In this document: positions 22,859 through 34,678 of the stretch, in pieces
How positions within the stretch are numbered: the first letter of the stretch is position 1
Layout of the letters: each line of letters begins with the position of its first letter
From: Dichetophora obliterata
Lineage: Eukaryota; Arthropoda; Insecta; Diptera; Sciomyzidae
Direction: 5' to 3'
Assembly: GCA_963920525.1 (NCBI GenBank)
Contig: OY986435.1
Coordinates: 177,600,266-177,664,265 of the forward strand
Length of the DNA stretch: 64,000 bases
Translations under genes and position numbers: made by a program
Notes under the pieces: generated by a model
The model's database searches: none
Told to the model about the DNA's origin: nothing
The model's input: the letters and a program-made list of their open reading frames with translations, nothing else

Positions 22859-24870
22859 GAAAATATTCTTTAGACTATTGCAATTGTTAGAAAGTTTTTC
22901 ATAATTTTTAGTAATTTTTCATTTCAAGATGAATAAAGTGTAACAGATAAGCCCCAAGCTGATTTCATAGCATTACCATGGGCTTAATTAATAAATTCCA
23001 TGCATTTAAAATCAATCTCAGACTCTCCTCCTTTCAACTAATTTTTCAACTCCATAACATTTTAAGTAGTTTACGAAAATATGTTTATTTTTAAATCGCA
23101 AAAATAACAAACTTATTTTTATATAGTTTTATAATTACAATAATTACTATAAAAACTATAATTAATATACTATAATACTATAATTACCATAAATTATAGT
23201 TTTGCTAATCATTTTCGTAGAGAAAATGCCTTGCAAAAAAGTTTTTTTTATCAACAAATAAAGCAAAACCCTTTCTGTTTTGTGTAAAAAGTTTTCGAAA
23301 ATTTATTATAAATAATAATTTTTCTTTCGCTTTTAAAAGAGTTCGTTTATATATAAGTCATTAAAGATTCTTTTACAAAACAATATTCTTTAATTTAATT
23401 AAATAAAAACAAATGATTCAATGATTTCCAAAATTGATATGGTCAAAATAGATCCATGTTAATAGATATAAATAAACATGAAACTTATTAATCTAATATA
23501 TATATACTGTGAGCGTCAAAATAAAGTAAATACCAAATACTCTTACACAAATTGATTTTTTATGTATAGAGAAAAATAATCTATAGTAATAAAATTCATT
23601 TTCTGTTTGTTTGTTTGTTTGTTTTTTATACAAATCTAAACAGCTCAACGGATTTCGCTCAAACTAAGCATACATATTAAGTGCATCTTAACTTAAAATG
23701 TTACATACTTAGTTTTTGCCACGTCTCCTTTGTAATTTGTCAACTAACAGTAATTTTGTTATTATAATACATTTTAGTATCGGAGTTTTTTGTGTATTTA
23801 ATTTCAAAAACTTTTTGTTATTTTGACATCAAAAACACTCACATATATTCAAAATTGTAGAAATTTTCAATACAACGACTTTTTCATTAAACATCATTAC
23901 CTAAGAAAGAGAAAAAAACGACATGAAAATCAAAGTTTGGTTTTCATTAATATATTTCATTAATATGTCCATTAATATATTTCATTCCAATTTTTTTTTT
24001 TTTCAAAAGTTCAATAAAAACACTTCACAAAAATAGATTGAACTGTACCGTTAAGTCAGTGTATATATGTTTTATGATTATGTCAAAAAATGGCCAAAAT
24101 AATGACTCTACTCAAAAAATGACTCAAAAATTGTTTTTGTTGTAAAAATGATATCTATTAAAAATTGCACATCTGGCTTCCTTTCATATGACATTGCATT
24201 CATTTGCAAAAATTCTTTCAGTTATTTTTTACAAAATGTTGTTGTTATATTTTTTTAGAAAAAGTCAAGTCTCAAAAATAATTTATGTGAAAAAATTACC
24301 CCAAATATATCTTTCTAATCAAAAGTTATGGCTTAAAATCTATTTTTTCATACCAGACTTTTAATAAAACTGCGTTAGGTTTTATAATTCTCTATATAAT
24401 TTGAATGTCCCCATTTATCTCTAGGAATGTAGTTGTGTGTCTAGAGCAATAACAAACATTTTGATTTATATAAAATCTTCCTTATAGTAATCTACTTAGT
24501 TTTTAATCAAGGCTAAGTGTTGTCTACTCTTACGCCATCAACACCTAAAAACATGGAATTGGATCAATGCAAGTGTTCAGCTAACTCGCTGGATCATTTA
24601 TTGTTTTTGCTTTGCTTGTAAATGCGATGATATGATCCTGATCTCCCATGAAAAAAATGTAGCTGATATATACTTTAGTACAATAATTAGTACAACGAAT
24701 TTTTCGTAAAACATTGATAGCTAATGGCGTTTTCGTTTCTCAAAAAAATGCAAAATTTTTTCTGCCCTTTTTGGAAATTCTGCCCCCTTGTTTTATTGCT
24801 GCTAAGTGTATTTTGTTGGTTTTTTCTAGTGGTTGTTATTTTATAGTTAGTTTCAACACATTTAGTTGAA
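22859..24870. other. Very AT-rich stretch with diverged dispersed repeat
   Basis: No gene. There is a GTTT microsatellite near 23602-23626 and a small AT hairpin near 23150-23205. From about 23.78 to 24.37 kb the sequence resembles the 45.7-46.5 kb repeat block: CAATACAACG, CTTTCATATGACAT, GCAAAAATT, AAAATGTTGTTGTTATAT and the GTGAAAAAA.T motif occur in the same order. Confidence 0.4.
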
Positions 24871-24877
24871 TAGTTAC

Positions 24878-25318
24878 AGCTTGAGAATTTTGCTTACGCG
24901 TGATTTCACTCCCTATATTACTCCCTTTTCATACTATGGACTATATATAAAATCGATTTTAAAGGAGTAAACTTCGCAAATATTGATAGCATTACTGTAA
25001 TGTGATGTAACAAAATGCAAGCTTGAGCAACTCTGCTATCGTGTTTCAAGCATGATTTATTATATTTTAAACTTGCAAGTGTCACAAGCGCCATAGTTTA
25101 CTGAATAGAAGATGAATACCATTTTAACGGTTCTTGTCCATACCTTGTATGCGCTGAATAACTGATTACAGTACGATTTAAAAATACGGAAAATACAGTA
25201 CGGAATTAAAAAAATGTAACGCTTGAGTATTTTGTTAACGCCTGATTTCACTCCCTACATAGTTTTCATACTACGGGCTATATATGAAATCAATTCTAAA
25301 GGAATAAATTTAAAAAAA
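24878..25318 (+). repeat. Diverged direct repeat, two units
   Basis: Units at about 24878-24978 and 25219-25318 share GCTTGAG.ATTTTG, CG.CTGATTTCACTCCCTA-like text, TTTTCATACTA, GCTATATAT.AAATC and TAAAGGA.TAAA. Spacing is about 340 bases. The element is unknown. Confidence 0.55.
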
Positions 25319-26283
25319 GCGAGTTGAATCCTCTGTAAAGGGCATTTAAAAAAAATATAATATAATAAGCTTACATTAATTCAACCTTAAACTTACATTT
25401 ATATAATACTAACATGCCCTGCAAATAATGTGGGTAGTTTCCACATGGAATTTTGTGGGTGGGCAATAATCAGGCAATAATCTTTTTTCTGCTGCTTCTA
25501 AGACATTTCCTGGTTATTTATGACGTCCATTTATGTTTCCTAAATTCCAAATATTAAAAGTTTTTAGATAATTTTTTTGTACTGGTTTGAGTTTTTAGGT
25601 CATTTTTGCTAGATGTTAGGCATTTTTTTGTCATTTTCGGACATTTTTAATTTTTAGAACATTTTTTGGGTTTTTTTTTTGTTTGTACTCAAAAATGTAA
25701 AAATGAAAACGTTAAACATATTCCTTTAACAATAGTCCCTTTAGTCGATAACATTACCTCTCGAAAAAAGAGTAGCTTTGTTTATAGACCTCGATGAAAA
25801 AAAAAGCTCTGCGCGTGGAGAAACTGAATAAAGGGTATTTAGAAAGATGAAACAAGTGTAAGCTAAGAACTCAGGATTTGCATGATTTTATTAACTTTAT
25901 TTTTACGCTCTATTGCTAAAATATTACAGGGTAAAAACTTAAATACTATGTAATTAGAAGAGGAACTTACATATCGTCTTTTAAACATGTTCCTCTCGTA
26001 TTTCTAATGTAATTGTTTGTGTTTTTTAGGTAATTTTTGTCAGTTTTTAGGTAATTTTTGCAATTTTTTAGGTCATCAAAATCCTGGTAATAACCAACAT
26101 AGCAAATGATTTCAAAAAAATTAAAATTTATCATATTTGTTGCAAACATTTTTAAGAGTCTCTTTAATCAATTATAAATTACTTTAGTTCAACTCAGCGA
26201 TTGATTGATCTTTATTTAATAGGCCAATTAATAGTGTCGCTTAAAAAACGCTTTGAAAACGACTCGGCGATATTTTTTTAACT
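25319..26283. other. T-rich non-coding stretch
   Basis: Imperfect repeats of TTTTTAGGTCATTTTT type occur near 25.59-25.68 and 26.03-26.08 kb. No gene is seen. Confidence 0.45.
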
Positions 26284-26291
26284 ATATCGAT

Positions 26292-26723
26292 TAGGGTGGG
26301 GCGATTTGAACATCTTAATGGGCATTTCGCGTTTCTGATTCTTGGGATTGTACTGAGCAAAAAAGTCCACTAGACCATACGTCTACGGTGAAAATCGAGC
26401 TTCCAGATTTTGACTTGCAGTTTTTTCTCAGACTTTTGTCACGTTTTTTTTTTGGATATTTTGGCCTATAACAGCCAAACCATTGAGATTTTTGTGTTAA
26501 TATTGGATCGAAAATCTCAATGGTTTGGCTGTTATAGGCCAAAATATCCAAAAAAAAAACGTGACAAAAGTCTGAGAAAAAACTGCAAGTCAAAATCTGG
26601 AAGCTCGATTTTCACCGTAGACGTATGGTCTAGTGGACTTTTTTGCTCAGTACAATCCCAAGAATCAGAATCGCGAAGCGCCCATTAACACTTTTTTCCT
26701 TCCATACTAATCGCCCCACTCTA
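26292..26723. mobile_element. Palindromic hAT-type MITE
   Basis: The element starts TAGGGTGGGGCGATT and ends with the near-complement. It is bordered by a perfect 8-base duplication ATATCGAT (26284-26291 and 26724-26731), which also fits the hAT preference nTnnnnAn. The two arms, 26292-26492 and 26511-26723, are almost identical for about 170 bases next to an 18-base centre, with a handful of differences only towards the outside. Consequently both strands show the same 92-codon frame. That frame is a by-product of the palindrome. Confidence 0.85.
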
Positions 26724-26773
26724 ATATCGATACTGTAATAAACTATTATAAAGACTTCGGAAAAGAAAAGCTA

Positions 26774-26944
26774 ATGAGCGATAAGGATTTGTTCATGGAG
26801 TTACTGAAAAGAGAGAACGAACAAGTCAATTCGTTGAAAGAGGATGTTGACTTCCTGAGAAATATGCATCGTATATTAATACCATATGCATACCAAGGAT
26901 GTCATATTCGAATGAAAGAAGTTTTTCCGTACTTTTGCTTCTAA
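26774..26944 (+). CDS. Short coiled-coil-like ORF, unrecognised
   Basis: A 56-codon frame begins MSDKDLFMELLKRENEQVNS, continues with a KEDVDFLRN stretch and stops after YFCF. The first 33 residues are charged, heptad-like and more protein-like than the surroundings; the frame is open upstream to about 26738. It lies just outside the palindromic MITE. I do not recognise it. It may be a fragment of a coiled-coil segment of a host or transposon protein, or chance. Confidence 0.25.
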   Translation: MSDKDLFMELLKRENEQVNSLKEDVDFLRNMHRILIPYAYQGCHIRMKEVFPYFCF

Positions 26945-27327
26945 AGACGTATCTGAGGGCAGCAATGTTACAAAATCTTTTAAATTACATAACCATTTTA
27001 CATGTTTATTCAGATAAGTATGAAAAATGGGTTTAAATGTTTCACTTAAACAAATTATATATTTAAGATGACATTTCAAGTTTAAAAAAATAAAACGTTT
27101 TAATAGATATTAAACATTTATAGTAAAAAGACTATAAAACGTAGAGACTTGAAACTTTTTTGCGTAAATAATGCAAAAAACTATGTTCCAAAAAATTTTT
27201 TTGTTTCTAATGCACCTTCTTTTCACTAGGTGACGTAAAAAGTGGTCGTTTTCAGATTTAGTCAAGATATTTTTGTGCCAATACCTAAAACAAATAATTA
27301 CACAATAAAACAATATATATAACAAAT
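26945..27327. other. Non-coding stretch
   Basis: No feature seen. Confidence 0.45.
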
Positions 27328-27409
27328 AGCGTGGTTAGGGTATGCAAAACCGATTCGAATTATTCGGCTTTTCGGTTCTTTTTTTAAACCAACCCGTTTC
27401 TGCAACTAA

Positions 27410-27483
27410 GTTGCAGAAACCTAAAACTTTGCTTGTTTTTTTCTGAGTATTTTTTCCCTCGTTATCTTGCTGTATAAAAAAAT
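27410..27483 (+). repeat. 74-base duplicated patch, copy 1
   Basis: It is identical at all 74 positions to 29242-29315. Its left edge is preceded by GTTTCTGCAAC plus TAA, so that GTTTCTGCAAC/GTTGCAGAAAC forms an 11-base palindrome that the downstream copy lacks. The patch interrupts the subterminal part of the hAT element and is probably templated filler DNA. Confidence 0.9.
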
Positions 27484-27820
27484 TTAAAATAATTCGAAAA
27501 CCGGGTTTTTTGGCTCGAATCTTATTTGACTGCTCAAATAGTCAAGAAATGTATAAATCTGCAATATTAAATTGTCTTTAAACCAATTTTTAATTGTATC
27601 TGAGAGACCCTGTTTATTTTCTATTTGCTTTTTAACATGTCACCAACGTTGCTAACATTTCTTATCTTTTATTTCATTTTGTAAAAACTGTATTTACCTG
27701 CGGCTAACGTATTTAATGTAAGTTAAACGTGATTTTTATTAAATAATGCATTCTGTTTCAAAAAATATACAATTCAAGTTTCCAAGAAATTTTTGAAAGG
27801 AAATAACCCAAATTCCTTAA

Positions 27821-28042
27821 TTGAAGACTTTAAGCTTTTCGAAAAATTTAAAAAAAGAACTGAAAAAGTCAGATAATTTGTTTAACGCATTGTTGAAAAT
27901 ATGTCCCACATCTATTTTAAGTGAACGTGTTTTTTCAGTCTCTCATTTTATAAAAAATAAAGACAACATCCGCTTAAAAGCTAAACACTCAAATTTTATT
28001 TTATTTTTAACCCATTTTCAGCCGCGCTGCAAAAATTGTTGA
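27821..28042 (+). pseudogene. hAT C-terminal dimerisation domain remnant
   Basis: The 73-codon frame contains ALLKICPTSILSERVFSVSH and RLKAKHSNFILFL. This is the hAT C-terminal motif, where PxTS..SER.FS precedes a K.R..L....L.FL helix that mediates transposase dimerisation. No BED finger or catalytic DDE part is legible upstream. It sits in the correct 3' portion of a plus-oriented hAT element. Confidence 0.75.
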
Positions 28043-28914
28043 ATTTTTTGATATAAAGTACCTTTATTTATAGAGTCATAGCCCTTATTCCAAATCAGTC
28101 ATCTAAAAATTTTAAAATCGATCTTTTTTTCGTTATGTCAAGAAATCAAAAATGTTCTATTAATCGTTGGCGCTTTTCCCATTTCTATTTTTGTGTTAAC
28201 ACAATAGAAATGGGTGAGTTACTTTTGTTTGCTGGTAAAATTTAGCATAACGTATTTGTATGGGATTTTATGGTAACGATTAATCCAACGTTTTCGCTTA
28301 TTCCAAAACGTTGGAATTATCGAACGCTAACTTTGATTCGTACCTGTGTCATCTAGGTGTTGCCAGGTCTTGATTTTTTTAGTGCAAAAAATAGCTTTGT
28401 TTTTTGGCTAAATTACCTTATCATTACTTTCTTTTTATTTACTTTATATATATATATATTTAATAATATTTACTAGAAAGGTCTATTGGCAAGGTATTTT
28501 TCAACCACAGCACCCATCGTTTTGAAATTAGGGATGGTGATGGTGAATATTATTTTCAAATACCCAAAGATACAGAGTAATATATGATATAAACGATCTT
28601 TCTGATATCATTTACCTTCATAGTTAAAAAAATTATTGAAAATCGACAAATTATGCGTTCGATTAATCGAACACCGGTTGGAAATGGGTTAAGGTTTTAT
28701 TTTAAAGCAAATCATTATATACAAATTATCTCCATAATTTTAATATTATACGTATCTTTATTAATTTTTTAAAAATGAATTGTTATTTTTGTTAAATAAC
28801 AACTGCATAAAAAAGCCAAAAATTTGTTTAACTTAAAAAACCGGTTTTTTCTGATCGAAGAATTCGAAAACCGGTTTTCCAGAGTGTCGAATAGTTGCTT
28901 ACCCTAAGCGTGGT

Positions 28915-31464
28915 TCATATTTCATTAGTCGCACGGTCGGAAGGTTACTTTTTTGGGTATACGAAATACCTAAAAGGGGTGAACGCGAACTGCTGGGCCT
29001 GGATACTAATACCGCGCAACAATATTCGCAAAATTATCATTTGCGCTCAAAAAAGTTTAGTATAAGAAAGTTTTTTTTCCTTCTAAAATAAGAATTGTGA
29101 GTATTTTTATTTATTTTTTAGATCGTTGCAGAAAAAAGGAATATTTTTGATAGGCATTTTAGTACTCGAACACACTTTTCACCGGCTCAGGAATGAATTT
29201 AAAAATATAACTTTGTTTACTGGGAATACTCAAAAGATACTGTTGCAGAAACCTAAAACTTTGCTTGTTTTTTTCTGAGTATTTTTTCCCTCGTTATCTT
29301 GCTGTATAAAAAAATCTTAACTTTCTTTGAGCAGCCTCTAAACTTTGCTTTGTTGTGGCTTCTCTATCAGATTCTGTCGTTGCCGTTGCCAAAGCAAGCT
29401 AAACAACAGCGACAAATCCTGTGTAACCGCAAAGTTGTCGTTCTTTAGGAGCTGCCGCTTAGCAACAACAACAATAACAACAACTCATCTTAAACTTCCA
29501 ATTTCATTTAAAATTTTTCATTTCGTTAACCTTTTGCAAGGAAAGTGCAATTCAACCCTTTTCCCAAAGTGCATTGCTTTTTTTTAATTTTCTGTTTGCT
29601 ATTAAGTATACGCTGACCCTTGCACCCTGAATATAACTCAAAAAGCACCTATTTCTTTGCGCGAACCTATGGATCGGAATTAAATTTGTTCATCATAGCT
29701 TCGACTTAAAATCAGAAATCGAATTATGAATGACTTTACCAACAAGGAAGTTCAAATGAAGCTGCTGCTGCTCTTTCTTAGAAATCTCGCTTAGCTTGCC
29801 TGAGCAATGTCAATAAAATCGTATCCACGAATCGTATTGATCCATCGAATGAAAGTACAAAAAAAAAACACTAGGTTCTGTGACGGTTCAAACTCTGCTG
29901 CAGTGGTTTATTTTTCGAGAAATCATGCTGTGCCATTTGATGGCATTCATTTATTAACCGTTTATAGATTGGCCAGATGGGTTGCCAAGTTAATTGGAAG
30001 TTACTGATTAGATTGCTGGCAATGCTGCTGCTAACGTTACAGCATTCAGTCCAACCCGACCAAGCTGCAGTTGAAGTTGATTTCTAGTTCGTTTTATAAT
30101 GTATTCAGTTTTGCTGCCGCCACCATACCGACTTATACCGAACACTAATGATGTCTAGCTGTCTAGGTTTGAAGATGACTAAAACTCGTTTAACTGAAAT
30201 CCTTTGCATGTCTTGGAGTGAAAGGTTTGGTTGTTTTTTAGTTTCTTTTTTTTGTTTTTGATATTTCATTAGTTTCACTGTTAGAAAATTTTAAATGTTC
30301 CTAGTTTTTCTCCTCATCTTCTTTTTAGTTTTTCTCGGGACTGTTGTGCCCGATTAAGAGGAAGAGGAGGACGGCGATCAGGATGTGGTCAGCATGCTGT
30401 TTAGCTTTAGAACTTTATTAATTTTTATGTTAGTGTAGTTGTTGTTTCAGATGCTGGCATATATGATATTTGAGCTTCTTATATGCGAATTTAAAACAAC
30501 TTGGCCACTTTATATAGCAGTAAATACGGTTTATGGCTGTTTTTGTTAGCTAATCACATGGTTTTAATGCCTGTCTGCATGGGTGAAATGGTTAAAATAA
30601 TACTTTAGAATCGGTTAGATTCTATATTAAGATGTTGTTTAAATATCCTTATAATTATGACTGCAATTAATGGTTACTGACCCTAAAAACTACCAAGAAA
30701 ATCTCTAGTATACTACTTCAAATAAGCTAACCTCATCATTATTGTTAACTATTACAGACAATTATAAGAAGTGTTACGGGTTAGTAAGTTTCAGAATTGC
30801 AATTTTGCTAAGAATTAAATTTGCTTCAACTCATAGCTGCTAAGCATTCTTATTCTGTATTCTTATAAGCATAAATGTGTTCTAATATCTCAAGACACAT
30901 TCTGAATTATTGTGTAGAACTATATAGTTTAGTTCATGAAAAAAGACATATCAAGCGTACTAGTGATAAGAGCTTGCAGAGTGCGGATCGACGGATGAGA
31001 TATGGGAAAAAAGACGGAAAGACCAGACATTTCTCTTTCTCTTTTTACCCTAAATTTAAACACTTGCTATCATTCGTACGTATAGGGAGCATCCGTTGAT
31101 TAATAAAAGTAAGAGTCGAATATTTTGGATCTGGAAAACGACTGTTTTTTGTCAGCGCCACCTAGCAAGAGTATTATGTATTAAAACCAAAATCCTTTTT
31201 TGTATATTTTTTTTATCATTTATTTAAAAAAATCTTGAAGTCTCCGTATTTAGTAGTTTTTTCACAAAAAATTTTTACAATTGAATCTTTTTCTTTTTTT
31301 TCCATCGTGCAATGTCACCTTAAAATTCATAAAATATACTTTTTTAGAGATGATTTTTTGACATTATTGATCAAGTATAATTTTGGATACGATTTCCATC
31401 CGGCGGCACGTAAAAAGCGTAATCAGTAAGTCCAATCACACACCCTTCGCGGTAAGTCTTATTG
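28915..31464. other. Unique non-coding DNA
   Basis: From 29.3 to 30.4 kb the DNA is less AT-rich and contains CAACAACAACAATAACAACA-like tracts (29465-29485), as in host intergenic or intron DNA. I see no exon with a recognisable product. Confidence 0.45.
29242..29315 (+). repeat. 74-base duplicated patch, copy 2 (likely source)
   Basis: Identical to 27410-27483 but embedded in unique DNA without the snap-back palindrome, so it is the likely donor. Confidence 0.9.
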
Positions 31465-32454
31465 CACTCATAAAAACATTTCTGGGAATATGAGAAAAAA
31501 GACATGATATTTAGAGAAAAATGTTATTGACTTTGCTACAGAGAATTGTTTTCTCTTAATGTGATCCCAAAAATTCCCTAAAAATGGTAAAAAGCTTCCG
31601 TGAAAGAGATAAATATTTTCTCGTCAATAAAGACACCTTCTCTTTAACAGAAAACTATTTCTTTATAATAGGTACAAACGTTTTCTTTGTTGTATTAATT
31701 TTTTCCAAAAACTGAGAAATATTTATTTAATTTTAATAAATCTTTTCTTTAAATTGCGTTTATAGTTTCACACATATATATATATACATATATATTCTCA
31801 TAATATTGGTATAACACATTTCCTTACTGCGTATATTTTTTCTCAAAAAACATAATTATATCTGCAATTACGATTAAAAATATTTTTTATCTGTGCATCC
31901 TTTTATAAATATTCCAGAAATTTCTTCTGAAAACCAATTTTATAAATTCATCAAAGGAACCAGTGGCAATAAACAACATCGCTTTGTATAGCTATGTAAT
32001 ATAAAAAATCCCTTTGAATTAACAATCGTCATAATATGCAGAATATGCAAGACTAGCTTTTCACATCATTCACACGCTTTCTATTTTTTTCGTACTTAAC
32101 TCAATATAAGAAAAAAATATATCATTTTTAGAGAAGAAGACATTTTTATTTTTGAGAAAGGATTAATTTTTTTCGAAGAAAATATGTCGCTAGTGAATTG
32201 TTTATCTACAATAGAGAACATTTTTCATTTTCCATAATTTTTTCTCTAAAAATGAGAATTTTGTAGTGCGAAAAAATACTTATCATCATTAGAGACAGGA
32301 AATATTTTTGTTTCCCACAAGCGAGGAAATATTTCTTTGAATATGTAGAAATATATTCTAATTGAAGATAATTTTATTTGAAATAGAGAAAATTACTATT
32401 GTCGAAAATAGGTAATTTTTTTATTATAGAAAGATAGGTGTTTTTTTCTGAGTG
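31465..32454. mobile_element. Probable MITE with TTCTC/GAGAA-rich interior
   Basis: CACTCATAAAAACA on the left resembles the complement of the right end, CACTCAGAAAAAAACA. Both sides have TG just outside, and there is no longer duplication. The 990-base interior is filled with short complementary words (AGAGAAAA, TTTTCTCT, TTTTTGAGAA), similar in style to the TTGCT/AGCAA interior of the 16526-16907 MITE. No protein frame is seen. Confidence 0.4.
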
Positions 32455-33490
32455 TGAGACACAAACAATCATGTATCTGTACCTCTCACCGTTGTCTGTA
32501 ACGATCTGACCTATGGTTAAACTAATGATTAAACCGGACCATAAAGCGCACTAAACAGTAAATTTTTCTGAATGTCTGTTTCGAGAATATCTTTTAGATG
32601 ATTAGCGCTCCAAATGCGGCAATTCTGTTTATTTACGTAGCCATTTAACTAAATATGTGCTTTCACATCACATCAAAATTTCAAATATAATTTTGGATCA
32701 ATGGCAATCTTTCCTTCGGCCCCTTCAAAATTCACGCTACAGCGTACTATAATCCTAGATCAGGAATAGCTGGTAAAAAGTAAGAAACTTGACATTCTTT
32801 TAAAATTAATCGAAGTAGTAGAATCCATAAACAGAAGTTCAACTAATTTGTTATCGATATTTAAAGTAATAACATGTGCAATGGTAGTCACTGGTTACAT
32901 TTTGAAGTTGATGGACACAGTCGCTTGTATTAAAACGAATGGATACAAAATAAAAGTGCTCCAGTTAAAAAAGTGCTTGAGATTAAATATTAATATTAAA
33001 TATACTCAATGTTTAAGCAATTTTTATTCCTAAACATGAATACACCTCCTGAAGGTATACATATACTAAAACGCTTTTAAAAATTTCGATAAAATGGCTA
33101 AAATTTCTCAGAACCACGTACCAAAGTACGCAAAATTTTATTGAAAAAAATACAGTTTAAGTAAAGAAAAAGTAGATCGTATCACGTTGTTCCGTTATTA
33201 TGCATATTTCTGTAGTATATTCAAGAAAAAAATTTTCAATTTTCTTTTAAATTTTTATCGAATTTTAAAGCAGCTGAAATGCGGGAATTTCGATTCATTC
33301 TTATGATCCTTCTTTTAGAAACCTCGATTGCTGCTAGCACTGCGAAGTTTACCAAATAAGAATTGTTTAATTAGCTCAAAATTAAATATACTTTAACTTC
33401 TGCTCAAAAAATTTTGGAGCGAAAAATTCTATGGCAATAAATGCAACAAGATGGTAATAAATGGCTAGATGCCTTCCTAAAAAAACTTAA
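32455..33490. other. Non-coding stretch
   Basis: No gene or element is recognised; short frames here have no motif. Confidence 0.45.
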
Positions 33491-33667
33491 AATTGGCTCA
33501 GCCAAATGGTAGTTTTTTCTACAGAAATTTCAAAAAAATCTAAAACAGAGTCCTCAGCTGCAACTGGACGTCCATCATGTAGTTTTGAAGAAAGCAGAGA
33601 ACGTTCGAAGCGCAGAAAAACGGTAGACATCCAGACAAAAGTTCCTTGCTGTGAACTGACTTATGCC

Positions 33668-33802
33668 ATGTTCACACTGAGAGCTAGATGCGCATTTACG
33701 AAGTCCACATATACGAACGTCCCTATACTCGTTGTAGGAGTAACAGGGACATATATATATAGTAAATGCTCTAAATGCGCATTTAGCTCTCACTGTGAAC
33801 AT
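33668..33802. mobile_element. Short MITE inside RAG1-like pseudogene
   Basis: ATGTTCACACTGAGAGCTAG at the left faces the complement of CTAAATGCGCATTTAGCTC...TGTGAACAT at the right. The inverted match covers about 32 bases with three differences. It cuts the pseudogene at the tyrosine-alanine of LxYA. Similar YA coding appears on both sides (TTATGCC and ATTACGCG), a possible but decayed target duplication. Confidence 0.7.
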
Positions 33803-33831
33803 AGAATTACGCGGTACAAATGAGTATAAAG

Positions 33832-34014
33832 CATGGTAGAAGAATACAGGTAGATGCACTAGATGAGAGCATACTGCCGGAAATGTCAAAACGAAGCAAA
33901 AATTTTTATTTATTTTCTTTTGTTTCCATTCGCCACACAGCTTAATTTGACAGATATGGCAGTATGGAAAGAGAGCACAGTCAGCGCTGCAGCTACCTCT
34001 ATCCTTATGCCATG
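33832..34014. mobile_element. P-like MITE, copy 1
   Basis: The ends CATGGTAGAAGAATACAGGT and CATGGCATAAGGATAGAGGT (right end complemented) are bordered by a perfect 8-base duplication GTATAAAG (33824-33831, 34015-34022). Subterminal CTGCCGGAAATGTCAAAACG and the complement of TTTGACAGATATGGCAGTAT match the 35873-36086 element. Removing it rejoins the host pseudogene as QMSIKAHGK. An 8-base duplication with CATG-starting ends recalls P-type transposons. Confidence 0.8.
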
Positions 34015-34534
34015 GTATAAAGGCACATGGTAAGTCGATGCTGCATATCTTTTAAAAGATTTCTCAATTGGAAGACCTTCTAAATCTCTCAGGTATAGAA
34101 AAGCATTAAAAGAAGTTCGCGAAATTTAATTGACCCCTACTGAAGCGTTATCATTGATTATCAAATCACCAGTTGTTGAGAGTTTGTCAGGTGATGAAAT
34201 TTGACTAAATTTAATCTGCAAGTGGGGCTGCGTTGGCACGTCTACACAGATCAATTACGAACAAAAATTTAATGATAAGGAAGCATCTGAAGAAAACATA
34301 TTTTTTTTTAAATGATGAACGGAAAAGTATGCAATTCAGTAACAGGAATGTCATCGGTAATGTGGTGCTACCTTTTCAATGCCACGTCAAATGAGTTCAA
34401 TAATCTGGCAAATATTCTAAAAAAAACATTAATAGAAAAGAATCTCCAATTTGGGATTTCGTCTTTGCATGCGAACTCGTTTTTATGAATGTTGTTTCTA
34501 TTTGTCATTTGTCATTCAAACTGGAAACAAAGAA

Positions 34535-34678
34535 GTGGCAAAGCCGAGGAGCAGAATAAAAGAAGTTAAGGAAAACATAAAAAATATCCAGAAAAAGTTT
34601 TGGAATGTGGCAAAGCCGAGGAGCAGAAAAAAAGAAGTTAAGGAAAACATAAAAAATATCCAGAAAAAGTTTTGGAAT
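34535..34678 (+). repeat. 72-base tandem duplication
   Basis: Units 34535-34606 and 34607-34678 differ at one base. The unit begins GTGGCAAAGCCGAGGAGCAG and equals 24 codons, so the duplication keeps frame within the pseudogene segment. The near identity shows that it is much younger than the decay of the gene. Confidence 0.95.

Larger units (their letters stand above)
27336..28906 (+). mobile_element. Decayed hAT element
   Basis: Termini TAGGGTATGCAA and the complement of TTGCTTACCCTA are bordered by a perfect 8-base duplication AGCGTGGT (27328-27335 and 28907-28914). Inside the ends are CCGATTCGAATTATTCGG on the left and AACCGGTTTT motifs near both ends. The 1571-base interior keeps only the hAT dimerisation domain and contains a 74-base patch identical to a downstream locus (27410-27483). 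Confidence 0.85.

Noticed and set aside
23507..23535. CTGTGAGCGTCAAAATAAAG as a Tc1-like end
   Set aside because: It looks like an insect Tc1 terminus, but I found no inverted partner or transposase nearby.
26315..26688. Two identical 92-codon frames on opposite strands
   Set aside because: They are the same sequence read from each arm of a palindrome; there is no motif and no reason to think it is translated.
28180..28217. CCCATTTCTAT/ATAGAAATGGG hairpin as an RNA gene
   Set aside because: A short hairpin inside a decayed hAT element; no further support.
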